Below, one piece after another: positions 26,924 through 35,729 of a stretch of 64,000 bases of DNA; the stretch's first letter is position 1; every line of letters begins with the position of its first letter. Source of the DNA: Chitinophagales bacterium. Its GTDB lineage: Bacteria; Bacteroidota; Bacteroidia; Chitinophagales; JADIYW01. Both the position numbers and the translations under genes were made by a program. The notes under the pieces were generated by a model. That model did no database searches. It saw nothing but the letters and a program-made list of their open reading frames with translations, and had not been told where the DNA came from. The stretch covers positions 62,001 to 126,000 of the forward strand of contig JACJXT010000012.1 in NCBI GenBank assembly GCA_020636535.1, read 5' to 3'.

Positions 26924-26998
26924 TAAATGCATTTTGTCCTAAATCTATTTCAGCACCTTGTTTGTTTTGTATCAATACGAAAGTAGCCAGTAAATAAA
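26924..26998. repeat. Dispersed intergenic repeat, degenerate copy B
   Basis: AAATGCATTTTGTCCTAAAT, ATTTCAGCACCTTGTTTGTTTTG and later AGTAAATAAAA align in order with copy A (7146-7250) and the 3' parts of copies at 31793 and 59670, with substitutions. It fills the gap between the channel gene and the ATE-like gene. Confidence 0.45.
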
Positions 26999-27030
26999 AC
27001 TTTTTCGTAATAAATTACTAATTTCGACTT

Positions 27031-28122
27031 GTGTTAAAACCACTAGAATATTATTATCCAAATGAGTCTTTTAATGATTTAAAATTAGACTTATTATTAA
27101 ATACTGGATATTTTAGAACAGGCAACTACATGATGCGTACTAGAATATTGTATTTCGATAATAACTTAATGAACGCCTTTCATATTAGAATTAATTTAAG
27201 ACAACACGAGTGGACAAAAAGTTTAAGAAAGCTCATCAATAAAAATAATAAAATATTTACATATACTATAAAACCGTTTCAAATATCTGCCGAAAAAAAT
27301 GCACTCTACGCTAAACACAAAGTCCGATTTAAAGGAGATACTTCATCTTACACACTAGAACACTTTTTGTATGATATGCGTAAACATGCATTCTTTAATA
27401 GCTATGAAATAAATATATATCATAATAATAAATTAATTGCATTTAGTATTTTTGATGTAGGACAAGAAAGTATTGCTAGTATTTTAGGCGTGTTTGAGCA
27501 AGATTATCACAAGTATAGTTTAGGAATTTATACAATGTTGTTAGAAATTGAGTACGCTAAACAACATCAATTCTCATACTACTATCCAGGTTATATTACA
27601 GATATTGATTCGCCTTTTAATTACAAACTGCGACTAGGCAATATGGATTATTATGATTGGATGACAGAAAAATGGTTGTCATATCAAAATGATCAATTGC
27701 CAACAAAAATATCAGATTGGTACGATAATGAATTAACTAAGCTAGAAAGTTGGTTAATAAAAAATGATTTAGAATATATTAAAATGACTTATCCATTTTA
27801 TTATCTAGGATATATGTATCCACAATCTAGTTGTGTAAAATCGTTTCAGCATTTGCTAATAAAAACAAATAATACAAATGGCGTTTATTATATATTTGAA
27901 TATAATCCTGTGTTAAAACTCAACATTTTAGCAAAAGTAGAATTACATCGCAATTTTGATGATGACAGCTTTTACTTTCCATTTCCTACCAATAATAAGT
28001 GGAAACAAGTATTAATTTATCAATATCCATATGTTGCTATTGATAATGATAGCAATATTAAAGAATGTTTGTTATTTTTAATGAACCATATTTCTGAAAA
28101 TAATGATACAATTCAAAGATAA
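27031..28122 (+). CDS. Arginyl-tRNA-protein transferase (ATE)-like GNAT protein
   Basis: 363 residues. The central region matches the C-terminal GNAT-like domain of aminoacyl-tRNA-protein transferases: LYAKHKVRFKG, LIAFSIFDVGQESIASILGVFEQDYHKYSLGIYTMLLEIEYAKQ, and YYYPGYI, the counterpart of the YYLGYYI motif. These enzymes move an amino acid from tRNA to a protein N terminus. The N-terminal cysteine cluster of true ATE proteins is absent, so the substrate is uncertain. The start is GTG at 27031; no ATG precedes the conserved region in frame nearby. The 3' end overlaps the next gene by 20 bases. Confidence 0.72.
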   Translation: MLKPLEYYYPNESFNDLKLDLLLNTGYFRTGNYMMRTRILYFDNNLMNAFHIRINLRQHEWTKSLRKLINKNNKIFTYTIKPFQISAEKNALYAKHKVRFKGDTSSYTLEHFLYDMRKHAFFNSYEINIYHNNKLIAFSIFDVGQESIASILGVFEQDYHKYSLGIYTMLLEIEYAKQHQFSYYYPGYITDIDSPFNYKLRLGNMDYYDWMTEKWLSYQNDQLPTKISDWYDNELTKLESWLIKNDLEYIKMTYPFYYLGYMYPQSSCVKSFQHLLIKTNNTNGVYYIFEYNPVLKLNILAKVELHRNFDDDSFYFPFPTNNKWKQVLIYQYPYVAIDNDSNIKECLLFLMNHISENNDTIQR

Positions 28123-29122
28123 ATTAAGATTAGTTTCCTTCTTAGTAGTCATTACTGGCTTAGCCGTTTTGCTATTCTTTCAACTAGAAATGACCATAAC
28201 TGGTTTTTTAGGAGCTGTTACACTATACATACTCAATAAGTCGTGGTTAGACTTTTTTACTAGAAAGAAAAAATGGAACAAATTTGTAGTCATTGCATTA
28301 CTCATGTTTTTTGATGCTTTGGTTTTATTAATTCCATTAGGATTAATCTCATATGTACTAGGTCCTAGATTAATCGACTTATACGAAAACAACGATATTT
28401 ATTTAACTGGTTTAAAAGAAATAGCATATAAAATATACTCTAGAACTGGTTTAAATTTTCTTTCTAAAGACAACCTAGAAAAAATACCAGCTTTAGTGTC
28501 TTCGTTTATACCAGACTTATTAGGTTCTGCATCTAACTTAGTGACTAATATCGGTATTATGTTTTTAATATTATATTATATGTTAAAAAGCTCTGATAAT
28601 ATGTCAAAAGCAATTAGCAACCTACTACCACTAAGTCAAGACAACATAGATAAAATTGGCTACAATACTAAAAGCATAGTAAAATCGTACGCTATCGGAA
28701 TTCCAGTTTTAGCATTCTCTCAAGGTTTTGTAGCAACTATTGGCTACTATATTTTTAAAATAGACGATCCAATTCTTTGGGGATTTCTAACTGGTGTTTG
28801 TTCCATAATTCCAGTAGTTGGTTCTGCATTGATAGTAGTACCATTAGTAACCTACTTATTTGTTGGTGGAGATACTGGTGCAGCAATTGGCTTAGCATTA
28901 TATGCAGTATTTTTAATTATGAATATAGATAATCTATTACGAATGTTCTTATTAGAAGCATTTGCAGATATACATCCACTCATTACCTTATTTGGCGTAA
29001 TTGTAGGTGTACAGTTGTTTGGTTTCCTAGGATTAATTTTTGGCCCTTTATTAATATCTTATTTTATATTATTAGTTAAGATATTTATTTCAGAGTTTAA
29101 TGGAAAACCAAGTAGTACTTAA
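28103..29122 (+). CDS. AI-2E/PerM-family transporter
   Basis: 339 residues with about eight membrane segments in the family pattern: pairs at the N terminus (about 9-27, 30-45, 58-80), a soluble stretch (about 90-135), then a long C-terminal membrane block with the conserved GFLTGVCSIIPVVGS (about 233-247) and LFGFLGLIFGPLL (about 309-321). Members export diverse solutes (AI-2 in E. coli TqsA, Na+/H+ in others), so substrate is open. Overlaps the ATE-like gene by 20 bases. The last 29 bases before the final two codons are repeated perfectly at 31291-31319, which looks like this gene's original 3' end. Confidence 0.85.
   Translation: MIQFKDKLRLVSFLVVITGLAVLLFFQLEMTITGFLGAVTLYILNKSWLDFFTRKKKWNKFVVIALLMFFDALVLLIPLGLISYVLGPRLIDLYENNDIYLTGLKEIAYKIYSRTGLNFLSKDNLEKIPALVSSFIPDLLGSASNLVTNIGIMFLILYYMLKSSDNMSKAISNLLPLSQDNIDKIGYNTKSIVKSYAIGIPVLAFSQGFVATIGYYIFKIDDPILWGFLTGVCSIIPVVGSALIVVPLVTYLFVGGDTGAAIGLALYAVFLIMNIDNLLRMFLLEAFADIHPLITLFGVIVGVQLFGFLGLIFGPLLISYFILLVKIFISEFNGKPSST
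29088..29116. repeat. 29-bp direct repeat, left copy (3' end of transporter gene)
   Basis: Starts TTTCAGAGTTTAATGG and ends ACCAAGTAGT. Identical over 29 bases to 31291-31319, in the same orientation 2203 bases apart. Lies inside the coding sequence of the AI-2E transporter, just before its stop codon, and with the other copy brackets the decayed lipoprotein/hydrolase module. Confidence 0.9.
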
Positions 29123-29141
29123 GCAATAAAGTACAGCATTC

Positions 29142-29168
29142 CATGCTTAACCAATTTATATCTGTGCA
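29142..29168 (-). repeat. Remnant of hydrolase tail, copy 1
   Basis: TGCTTAACCAATTTATATCTGTGC is a degenerate copy of the sequence coding for the last residues (TDVINWLNGHK) of the hydrolase remnant at 30919-31155. Better copies lie at 30001-30043 and 30917-30960. Confidence 0.55.
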
Positions 29169-29171
29169 TAT

Positions 29172-29993
29172 TTAATAATATTCAAAATGTATATCTTGGT
29201 TGAAATTAGTAATATTATTTATAATATTCATATCATTTAATAAATTATTATTAATAGAATAAGTATATTGACTAATATTATTGATATTAGCTATTAGATT
29301 CCTATTGGGTTGATATGGATAGTAGTTATTTATTCCTAATAAAAATAATATATCAATGAGATGAACTGGCGGAAGAGAATAATAAGTATAACTATAACCT
29401 ATATATTGAAAAGGAGCTTTACTTATATTTTGAGTTAAGTAACTATTGTAAGAAACCATTATTGAATCTACATATTGCCAACCAAAAAAATTAGTATAAC
29501 CATTTTTAAACTTTATAATATTGCCGTTATTAAATTCAAAGTTGAAATAGGTATAATAATAACCTAACAAATACTCGTGACTTATATCTTTTATATAAGA
29601 ATTTTCAGTTTCATAGCTCGCAATTGTATCTTCTAGTCCTGTAAATGCATTTAATCTTGTAACGCTATTAAAATAGTTGCCATTCAAATAAAAATACAAA
29701 TCTGTATAAACTTCATTTGTACTATTACTATCTATATTCTGATTTATTCGCATTCTAATTTTATTAGACACAGGTTCTTCAATAATTATAAAAGGTTTAT
29801 TATTATATATAATTTTATTTAAATATCCATTATTATTGTAATTTAAATAATAAGTATAGTACAATGTTTGTATCTGCTGTATTGGTTGTCATTGTAAAAT
29901 TTTAAGTTTACCATCTAGCATGTTTATATTTTCCTTTTTACAACTAATTATTGTAACCAAAGCTAATAGAATAATAAAGAATATCTTTTTCAT
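29172..29993 (-). pseudogene. Lipoprotein gene interrupted by in-frame TGA
   Basis: The frame begins at ATG 29993 with a lipoprotein signal (MKKIFFIILLALVTIISC, Cys18) and meets TGA at codon 35 (29889-29891). It then continues open in the same frame for about 239 codons (including YYTYYLNYNNNGYLNKIIYN) to the stop at 29172. Only that one codon breaks it. The body is tyrosine/asparagine-rich, with NNNGYLNKI resembling the N.GR..KI units of Bacteroidota surface lipoproteins. A paralogue in worse condition lies immediately upstream (30047-30911). A genuine short lipoprotein, readthrough or a sequencing error are alternatives. Confidence 0.7.
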
Positions 29994-30000
29994 AGTATTT

Positions 30001-30043
30001 TATTTATGTCCGTTTAACCAATTAATTACATCTGTGCTTAATT
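30001..30043 (-). repeat. Remnant of hydrolase tail, copy 2
   Basis: Reverse strand reads ...TDVINWLNGHK then stop, the same as the end of the hydrolase remnant at 30919-30960, differing at a few bases. The similarity continues into the start of the adjacent lipoprotein copy (ATTTATGTCC, then CAT of the start codon), so tail plus lipoprotein were duplicated as one unit of about 0.92 kb. Confidence 0.75.
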
Positions 30044-30046
30044 AGT

Positions 30047-30911
30047 TTAGTAATATACTAACTCTATACTTCCACTACTGTTTTGGTTAGTTGCTGTTAT
30101 TTTATTTACTCTATTCTTATTATCAAACAAATAGTTAAACCGTATAATATTATCTTCTACTAAACCTGTTCCATTACTATAGTAATTTTACTAGTTAAAT
30201 TATTATTGGGTTTAAATGCTTGATAGCCATTTATAGTTAAAAAATAATACGGATTAGCAACAAAAGGAAGAACATTGATAGTATCATAATTATTAAATAT
30301 AAAAAGTGGATACAGCATATTTATATCGGAACATTTATATTATTATTATAATGAACGCCGTATTCCATAATATATTTTAAAGAATAATAATTATAGGAAG
30401 AAGGAGGTATAAAAATAGAGTATTCAACCGTTATAGAATCTATATTGCCATTGGTATAAGACAATGCTCTCTTTATAATCGAATTTCCAAATGAAGGTAT
30501 ATTGCCATAATTTTCAGCAGAAAGAGAATCTAAGTAAAAATTAGTAGTATAAAATTTACACTGTTCGGCTTCATTTAAAAACTCATCAACATAACTTTCT
30601 TTAACTATCTTATTGTTTTGCAATATAAATTTGGTAAAACTATTATATATACCACTAGTGTCTTCATAAGAAATTTTATGTAGTCGTTAATAGGTTTATC
30701 AATTAATACAGCCAGTCCATTATTTTTAAATATTATTTTCTCCAACCATAAATCTGTGCTATCGTAGTAAAAATAAAAGCGTATCTGTGCCATAATTATC
30801 CTGAATAATAAGGTAATTTACTTTTCCTTCTAAAATATTAGAATTGCTATTCTCTTTCTTACAACTAATCATTGTAACCAAAACCAATAGTATAAAAATT
30901 ATCTTTTTCAT
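30047..30911 (-). pseudogene. Paralogous lipoprotein gene with several frameshifts
   Basis: Starts at ATG 30911 with MKKIIFILLVLVTMISC and the same KKEN stretch as the copy at 29993. The frame then shifts near 30790 (continuing as IRFYFYYDSTDLWLEKIIF), again near 30620 (VDEFLNEAEQCKFYTT...), and is broken again before the C-terminal end, which reads FNYLFDNKNRVNKITATNQN and GSIELVYY before TAA at 30047-30049. That ending is typical of Bacteroidota lipoproteins with FxYdxxNRvxKI units and is the only well-preserved C terminus of the pair. Clearly decayed. Confidence 0.75.
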
Positions 30912-30918
30912 AGCACTT

Positions 30919-31155
30919 TTATTTATGTCCATTTAACCAGTTAATTACATCGGTGCGTATTTGGCTTAAAAATCCAGCATTTTCACTTGCAAAGCCATGG
31001 TTTCCTCCAGTATACATTTTTATAATATGCTCTTCTGTATAGCTGCTATAATCATTTGGTATAGCATCACTTAATCCAGTGTAAGTAGCAATTAAACCAC
31101 CTGTACTACTCAATTTAGCACTCATGCCATTAGTGGCTTGGTTATAAGGTATCAA
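30919..31155 (-). pseudogene. C-terminal remnant of a secreted alpha/beta hydrolase
   Basis: 78 codons: LIPYNQATNGMSAKL then IIKMYTGGNHGFASENAG and the tail TDVINWLNGHK. The GGNHGF histidine fits the catalytic His of an esterase/lipase-type alpha/beta hydrolase. An in-frame stop lies two codons upstream of the TTG at 31155, and no N-terminal part is found in other frames up to 31290, so the gene is truncated. Its last 40 bases are repeated twice downstream (30001-30043 and, weakly, 29142-29168). Confidence 0.65.
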
Positions 31156-31290
31156 GTTTTAATCTTAAATTCATGGTTAATGTTTTATAAGTAAATAATA
31201 AGCAAGCTAATACTAATTGCTTTAATAAACAAATTTTTAACACAAAATTTATATATATAGAAAATATACCAAATAATAGGTATCTATATC

Positions 31291-31319
31291 TTTCAGAGTT
31301 TAATGGAAAACCAAGTAGT
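31291..31319. repeat. 29-bp direct repeat, right copy
   Basis: Exact copy of 29088-29116. Here it is followed by TAAAACTACT, which closes the frame with AGT AGT TAA and forms the palindrome AGTAGTTAAAACTACT just ahead of the convergent ferredoxin gene end. This is probably the ancestral 3' end of the transporter gene, displaced by about 2.2 kb. Confidence 0.9.
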
Positions 31320-31324
31320 TAAAA

Positions 31325-31534
31325 CTACTCTTCTTTAATACTCAATGCACCAGACGGACAATTAGCCACTTGTCCAACTAATTCATCGCTAGTAGCATTT
31401 TCAATTTTTATCCAAGGTTTTTCTTTTGGATGATATACTTTAGGTAGCATTTTAACACAAATACCTGCATGTATACATTTATGAGGTTGCCAAACTATAG
31501 TAATTTCTCCGTTGCTATATTCTTTCGATTCCAT
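31325..31534 (-). CDS. Small ferredoxin-like protein (Fer4_19 / divergent 4Fe-4S)
   Basis: 69 residues. Cysteines in HKCIHAGICVKMLP (about 20 and 26) and VANCPSGALSI (about 59) match the divergent 4Fe-4S mono-cluster proteins of the YjdI type, which have fewer cysteines than classical ferredoxins. KPWIKIENATSDELVGQVANCPSGAL is characteristic. Function is not established; some members are fused or adjacent to GNAT or CDGSH genes, but none is here. Standalone, convergent with the displaced transporter 3' end. Confidence 0.85.
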   Translation of the reverse strand: MESKEYSNGEITIVWQPHKCIHAGICVKMLPKVYHPKEKPWIKIENATSDELVGQVANCPSGALSIKEE

Positions 31535-31640
31535 TTGATAATATATTTTATTGAAAGTAAAACAATTCTATAAAATATGCAAATGATATAAGAGTAATCA
31601 AAAACGATTTACAATAAAATTAGTGAGAATAAATAAAAGA

Positions 31641-31866
31641 AGCATAAAACCAAAACAGTTTGGCGTAGAAGCATTTTTAGCAATAGATGTAAATGTCTCG
31701 TAATTGCATTGTGAGGAACGAGCAATAGGCATGTAGAAACAAATTTATCATCGATTTGCTTCACCAAAACAAGAATATAAAGAAAAGCAAAATTCCTTAA
31801 ATGCTTCTTGTCCTGAATTTATTTCAGAATCTTGTTCGTTTTGCATCAAGACAAAATGAACTAAAA
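31641..31866. repeat. Dispersed intergenic repeat, long copy C
   Basis: Fills most of the gene-free stretch 31535-31924. The first part (GTAGAAGCATTTTTAGCAAT, GAGGAACGAGCAATA, AATTTATCATCG, CTTCACCAAAA) is shared with 59548-59650. The second part (CCTTAAATGCTTCTTGTCCT, ATTTATTTCAG, ATCAAGACAAAATGA) is shared with 7160-7240 and 59680-59765. No frame of use was seen. The order of the blocks is conserved between copies C and D. Confidence 0.7.
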
Positions 31867-31924
31867 CTATATTTATATTAAAAATATTTTTTCTAATATA
31901 ATTTAAAAAACAACACTTTATAAA

Positions 31925-32848
31925 TTACTCAGCAAACTGTTTCAACATATTCAGTGTAGGTACAAAAAATAGCGTACCAGTTTGTGCTGTACTAAAATCT
32001 AAAATTCTATCGTAGTTGCCTTCAGGAACACCAATATACATATTGGTCAACATCTTTTTTATTGTATTGAATGAACTAGCATAAGCAATAAAATAAGTTC
32101 CCATACTATTGTTGGCAACACTACCAAAAGGCAAATTATCTCTTACAATTTTCAAATCATCTCCAACATTAGATAATGCAGAATGCGAGTTGCTTGGTTT
32201 TACTTCATCAGACATTTCTACATCATCTACCTTAGTTCTGCCAATCACTTTTTCTTGGTCTTGAACAGATAATGCCTTCCAAGCTTTCATGTCGTGTTTA
32301 TATTTCTGAACAAATAAATAGCTACAACCTTTATACTGTTTATCTTCATCACCAATAATGCCAAAATACGCTCGGTCATCACCTCTCGGATTTTCAGTAC
32401 CATCTACAAATCCTAAAATACTTCTACCATCCCAATATTTAAAACCATGAATTTCTTCTACACATTCAGCTACATCACTTAAAGCATTAGTAATTAAGTC
32501 AGCAATATCTATGCAATAGCTTTTTATTTCTGAACGAATATGAAAATGCAAATCGCCTTTTGTAGCAACTGCTTCATGTTTAATACCTTTTATCGCATCA
32601 AAATGCACAAATTCTTTAGGCAATGGTGTAGACAAATTCAGTTGTTGCCAAGCATCATATCCAATACCTAACACTACACTCGAATGTTTGTCTGGAAAAC
32701 GAGTACTCGCAGTATTATTTATATTAATTACAAGTGTACATATATTTTTAAAAGCAGCTTCAATAGCAGTGTCGTTTTTAAAATTCCAAACCATAAAAAC
32801 AGTATTATTATTTGGCGTACTCAATACATCTTGCGAATTTGTGTTCAT
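31925..32848 (-). CDS. Dyp-type heme peroxidase
   Basis: Heme peroxidase of the dye-decolourising family, YfeX-like (type B) by its 307-residue length and lack of a Tat signal. Key motif GFVDGTENPRG has the distal aspartate (about residue 149). KYKHDMKAWKAL supplies the proximal histidine region, and GTYFIAYASSFN near 258-270 is the conserved distal-side strand. Cytoplasmic unless carried inside an encapsulin; no encapsulin gene is in the window. Divergent from cysC. Confidence 0.9.
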   Translation of the reverse strand: MNTNSQDVLSTPNNNTVFMVWNFKNDTAIEAAFKNICTLVININNTASTRFPDKHSSVVLGIGYDAWQQLNLSTPLPKEFVHFDAIKGIKHEAVATKGDLHFHIRSEIKSYCIDIADLITNALSDVAECVEEIHGFKYWDGRSILGFVDGTENPRGDDRAYFGIIGDEDKQYKGCSYLFVQKYKHDMKAWKALSVQDQEKVIGRTKVDDVEMSDEVKPSNSHSALSNVGDDLKIVRDNLPFGSVANNSMGTYFIAYASSFNTIKKMLTNMYIGVPEGNYDRILDFSTAQTGTLFFVPTLNMLKQFAE

Positions 32849-32999
32849 ATTTATTTAGATTTATATAAAAGTGTTACCCATTTTTGCTACTCAAATGTAA
32901 AAAACATTAAGCACACTTTCTTAATTATTACAATAAATTAAGAAAAAGTGTCATGTAAAAAATCACCAAAAACCATTAGTCTATAAAACCGATATACTA

Positions 33000-33030
33000 T
33001 TGGTAGAATTAAAACAAAATACTATATTTG
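33000..33030 (+). promoter_or_regulatory. Promoter of the cysC-cysD operon
   Basis: TTG at 33000-33002 and TATATTTG at 33023-33030 match the Bacteroidota consensus with 20 bases between them. The ATG of cysC is ten bases downstream, so the leader is only a few bases. Confidence 0.65.
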
Positions 33031-33040
33031 CCATTTCTAC

Positions 33041-33643
33041 ATGGAAAAGAACAATAACATACATCCAATTTTTGACAAGCTTTTACAAAGAAGCGACAAA
33101 GAAGCATTGCTGCATCAAAAAGGATTGTGTATTTGGCTCACAGGTTTATCTGGTTCTGGAAAAAGCACTATTGCACAAGCATTAGAAAAACAATTTCATC
33201 AACAAGGTATTGTTACTATGGTTTTAGATGGCGACAATATTAGAACTGGCATCAATAATAATTTAGGATTTTCTGAAGCAGATAGAGTAGAAAATATTCG
33301 TAGAATTGCAGAAGTTACCAAACTATTTATTAGCTGTGGCATTGTTACCATTAATTCATTTGTAAGTCCAACTAAAGACATTAGAACTTTAGCCGCTGAT
33401 ATTATTGGAGAAAATGATTTCTACGAAGTGTATATCAATGCAAGTTTTGACGAATGTGCTAAAAGAGATGTAAAAGGATTGTACAAAAAAGCATTGGCTG
33501 GCGAAATTAAAAATTTTACTGGTTTAGATGCACCTTTTGAAGCACCAGAAAATGCACAATTAGAAATTAAAACTGCTGAGCAAAGTGTAGAGCAATCAGT
33601 GCAATTGTGCTACGATTTTTTTATCAATAAAATTAAAATATAA
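33041..33643 (+). CDS. cysC: Adenylylsulfate kinase
   Basis: Phosphorylates APS to PAPS, the second step of sulfate activation. 200 residues with P-loop GLSGSGKST (Gly35 onward), DGDNIRTGINNNLGFS (the APS-binding DGD.VR motif), the S-P-x(3)-R-like switch SPTKDIR, and the C-terminal phosphate-binding region KNFTGLDAPFEAPENAQLEI. All features of an active kinase are present. First gene of the sulfate-activation cluster; six bases separate it from cysD. Confidence 0.95.
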   Translation: MEKNNNIHPIFDKLLQRSDKEALLHQKGLCIWLTGLSGSGKSTIAQALEKQFHQQGIVTMVLDGDNIRTGINNNLGFSEADRVENIRRIAEVTKLFISCGIVTINSFVSPTKDIRTLAADIIGENDFYEVYINASFDECAKRDVKGLYKKALAGEIKNFTGLDAPFEAPENAQLEIKTAEQSVEQSVQLCYDFFINKIKI

Positions 33644-33649
33644 ATTAAT

Positions 33650-34552
33650 ATGGATTATAGTTTAACGCATTTAAGAGAATTAGAAGCTGAGTCGATTTTT
33701 GTAATTAGAGAAGTAGCTGCTCAGTTCGAAAATCCTTGTTTACTTTTTTCTGGTGGTAAAGATTCTATTACAGTATTGCACTTAGCCATCAAAGCATTTT
33801 ATCCTGCTAGTATTCCTTTTACCTTGTTGCATGTAGATACAGGACACAACTTTCAGGAAACCATTGATTTTAGAGATCATTTAGTAGAAAAATATAACTT
33901 ACGCTTGTTGGTTGCTTCTGTTCAAGAAGCTATTGACCAAGGTTTGGTTAGAGAAGAAAAAGGATTTAATGCTAGTAGAAATGCACTACAAACAGTGCCT
34001 TTATTAGAAGCTATTGAAAAAAATAAATTTGATGCAGCTCTTGGTGGTGCAAGAAGAGATGAAGAAAAAGCTAGAGCCAAAGAAAGATTCTTTTCCCATA
34101 GAGATGATTTTGGACAATGGGATCCAAAAAATCAAAGACCAGAATTGTGGAATCTTTTTAATGGCAGAAAACACATGGGCGAACATTTTAGAGTATTTCC
34201 TATTAGTAACTGGACAGAAATGGATGTTTGGCAATATATATTATTAGAAAATATAGAAATTCCTAGCTTGTATTTTGCACATCAAAGAAATGTTTTTGAA
34301 AGAGATGGTGTATTGTATGATGACTCTGAATACATCAATAAAAAAGATGGAGAAGTAGCAGAAGAAAAGACCGTACGATTTAGAACCATTGGCGATATTA
34401 CTTGTACAGGAGCAGTTTTATCAGATGCAGATACACTAGAAAAAATTATACAAGAAGTTGCTGCTGCTCGTAGTACAGAAAGAGGTACAAGAGCCGACGA
34501 CAAACGAAGTGAAGCTGCTATGGAAGACAGAAAAAAACAAGGATATTTTTAG
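33650..34552 (+). CDS. cysD: Sulfate adenylyltransferase small subunit
   Basis: Forms APS from sulfate and ATP with the CysN GTPase. 300 residues, full length. The modified PP-loop FSGGKDS (Ser34-Ser39) binds ATP; LHVDTGHNF, GGARRDEEKARAKERFFS and RGTRADDKRSEAAMEDRKKQGYF at the end are family signatures. Normally cysN follows directly; here two unrelated genes and 1.6 kb intervene. Confidence 0.96.
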   Translation: MDYSLTHLRELEAESIFVIREVAAQFENPCLLFSGGKDSITVLHLAIKAFYPASIPFTLLHVDTGHNFQETIDFRDHLVEKYNLRLLVASVQEAIDQGLVREEKGFNASRNALQTVPLLEAIEKNKFDAALGGARRDEEKARAKERFFSHRDDFGQWDPKNQRPELWNLFNGRKHMGEHFRVFPISNWTEMDVWQYILLENIEIPSLYFAHQRNVFERDGVLYDDSEYINKKDGEVAEEKTVRFRTIGDITCTGAVLSDADTLEKIIQEVAAARSTERGTRADDKRSEAAMEDRKKQGYF

Positions 34553-34584
34553 TCATTGGTCATTAGTTAATAAGTCATTAGTAT
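34550..34584. repeat. Low-complexity repeat block after cysD
   Basis: TTAGTCATTGGTCATTAGTT followed by AATAAGTCATTAG. This is the inverted complement of the CAATGACTAATG units at 36108-36185, so the TonB-like and four-helix genes are bracketed by inverted repeat blocks. A weaker block (TAGTAATTAGTCAGTAGTAA) lies between the two genes at 35697-35722. Confidence 0.65.
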
Positions 34585-34596
34585 TTGGTGAAAAAG

Positions 34597-35694
34597 ATGC
34601 AAACTATATTAAAATATTTATTTTTAGTTGTTACATTGATAGTAACTTATAATAATTCTTTTGCTTCTGATGAAATTTTAGAGTATGCTAAAACACAACC
34701 AAGTTTTAAAGGAGGAACTGATTCACTTGTTTATTTTATCTATAATAACTTAAATTATCCAATAAATGATTTACTACAAAGAAAAGAAGGTACGGTTTAT
34801 GTGAAATTTTATATTGATAAAGAAGGTAAAACAAATAATCCAACAGTTATTAAAAGCAATATGAGTGATGATGCAAATAATGAAGCTTTAAGAATTGTAA
34901 ATGTAATGCCAAATTGGAATCCAGGATATAATGACAACGAAGTAGTTAGTGTTTATTATACTTTACCAATTAAATTTAAAATAACACAGAGAGAAGAAAA
35001 TACACTAGCTGATTTCACAATAAATACTCAACCAGAATTTCCTAATGGTGGTGCAAAAGCTATGCTTCAATTTATAACAGATAGTTTAGTTTATCCAAAA
35101 ACAGAATACAAGAAAAAGAAAGAAGCTACAATTTATGTGCAATTTACTATTAATGAAGATGGTTCTATTGCTGATGCAGAAATAATAAAAAATAAAGATA
35201 TAAGTGGAAATTTCAATAATGAAGCACTTAGATTAGTCAATGCAATGCCAAATTGGATTCCTGCAACACAAAATGGAATTCCTGTTAAAATGAAATATAC
35301 TTTACCTATTAAGTTCGAAATTCTTGATGAACACGAAATCATGGTGAAAGAATCTTGGGATAATGTTTCAATTAGTCCTTGTAATGGAATTACTCAAGAA
35401 GCGGAATACAAAAATGGACCAAGTGCATTAAAGAGTTATATTGAAAACAATATTCAATATCCAAAAGAAGCATCGCAACAAAATATGAATGGTAGTGTTG
35501 TTGTACAGTTTATAGTAGATGAAGAAGGTTATGTTAAATATCCAAAAGTTGTAAATGGAGATTACATCAAAGCATATTTAAATGAAGCATTACGAGTAGT
35601 TAATTTTATGCCAAGATGGAATCCTAAAATAGTTTGTGGAACAGCAGTAAAATCAATTCAACAAATACCAATTAATTTTTATATAAAATATTGA
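34597..35694 (+). CDS. Secreted protein with three TonB C-terminal-like domains
   Basis: 365 residues from ATG 34597; GTG 34588 and TTG 34585 in frame are alternatives. A signal peptide (LKYLFLVVTLIVTYNNSFA) is followed by three repeats of a TonB_C-like domain (about 30-115, 135-220, 255-365). Each has a YP or similar turn, an EGTVYVKFYIDKEGK-type strand pair, an NNEALRIVN.MP.W.P helix-strand, and a final YTLPIKF strand. There is no TonB membrane anchor or proline-rich span, so it is probably periplasmic rather than an energy transducer. Its position between cysD and cysN does not suggest a role in sulfate activation. Confidence 0.78.
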   Translation: MQTILKYLFLVVTLIVTYNNSFASDEILEYAKTQPSFKGGTDSLVYFIYNNLNYPINDLLQRKEGTVYVKFYIDKEGKTNNPTVIKSNMSDDANNEALRIVNVMPNWNPGYNDNEVVSVYYTLPIKFKITQREENTLADFTINTQPEFPNGGAKAMLQFITDSLVYPKTEYKKKKEATIYVQFTINEDGSIADAEIIKNKDISGNFNNEALRLVNAMPNWIPATQNGIPVKMKYTLPIKFEILDEHEIMVKESWDNVSISPCNGITQEAEYKNGPSALKSYIENNIQYPKEASQQNMNGSVVVQFIVDEEGYVKYPKVVNGDYIKAYLNEALRVVNFMPRWNPKIVCGTAVKSIQQIPINFYIKY

Positions 35695-35729
35695 ATAGTA
35701 ATTAGTCAGTAGTAATTAGGATTTAAAGA

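Noticed and set aside
29889..29891. TGA as a selenocysteine codon
   Set aside because: No SECIS-like hairpin follows, the protein is a surface lipoprotein with no redox motif there, and the neighbouring paralogue is plainly decayed.
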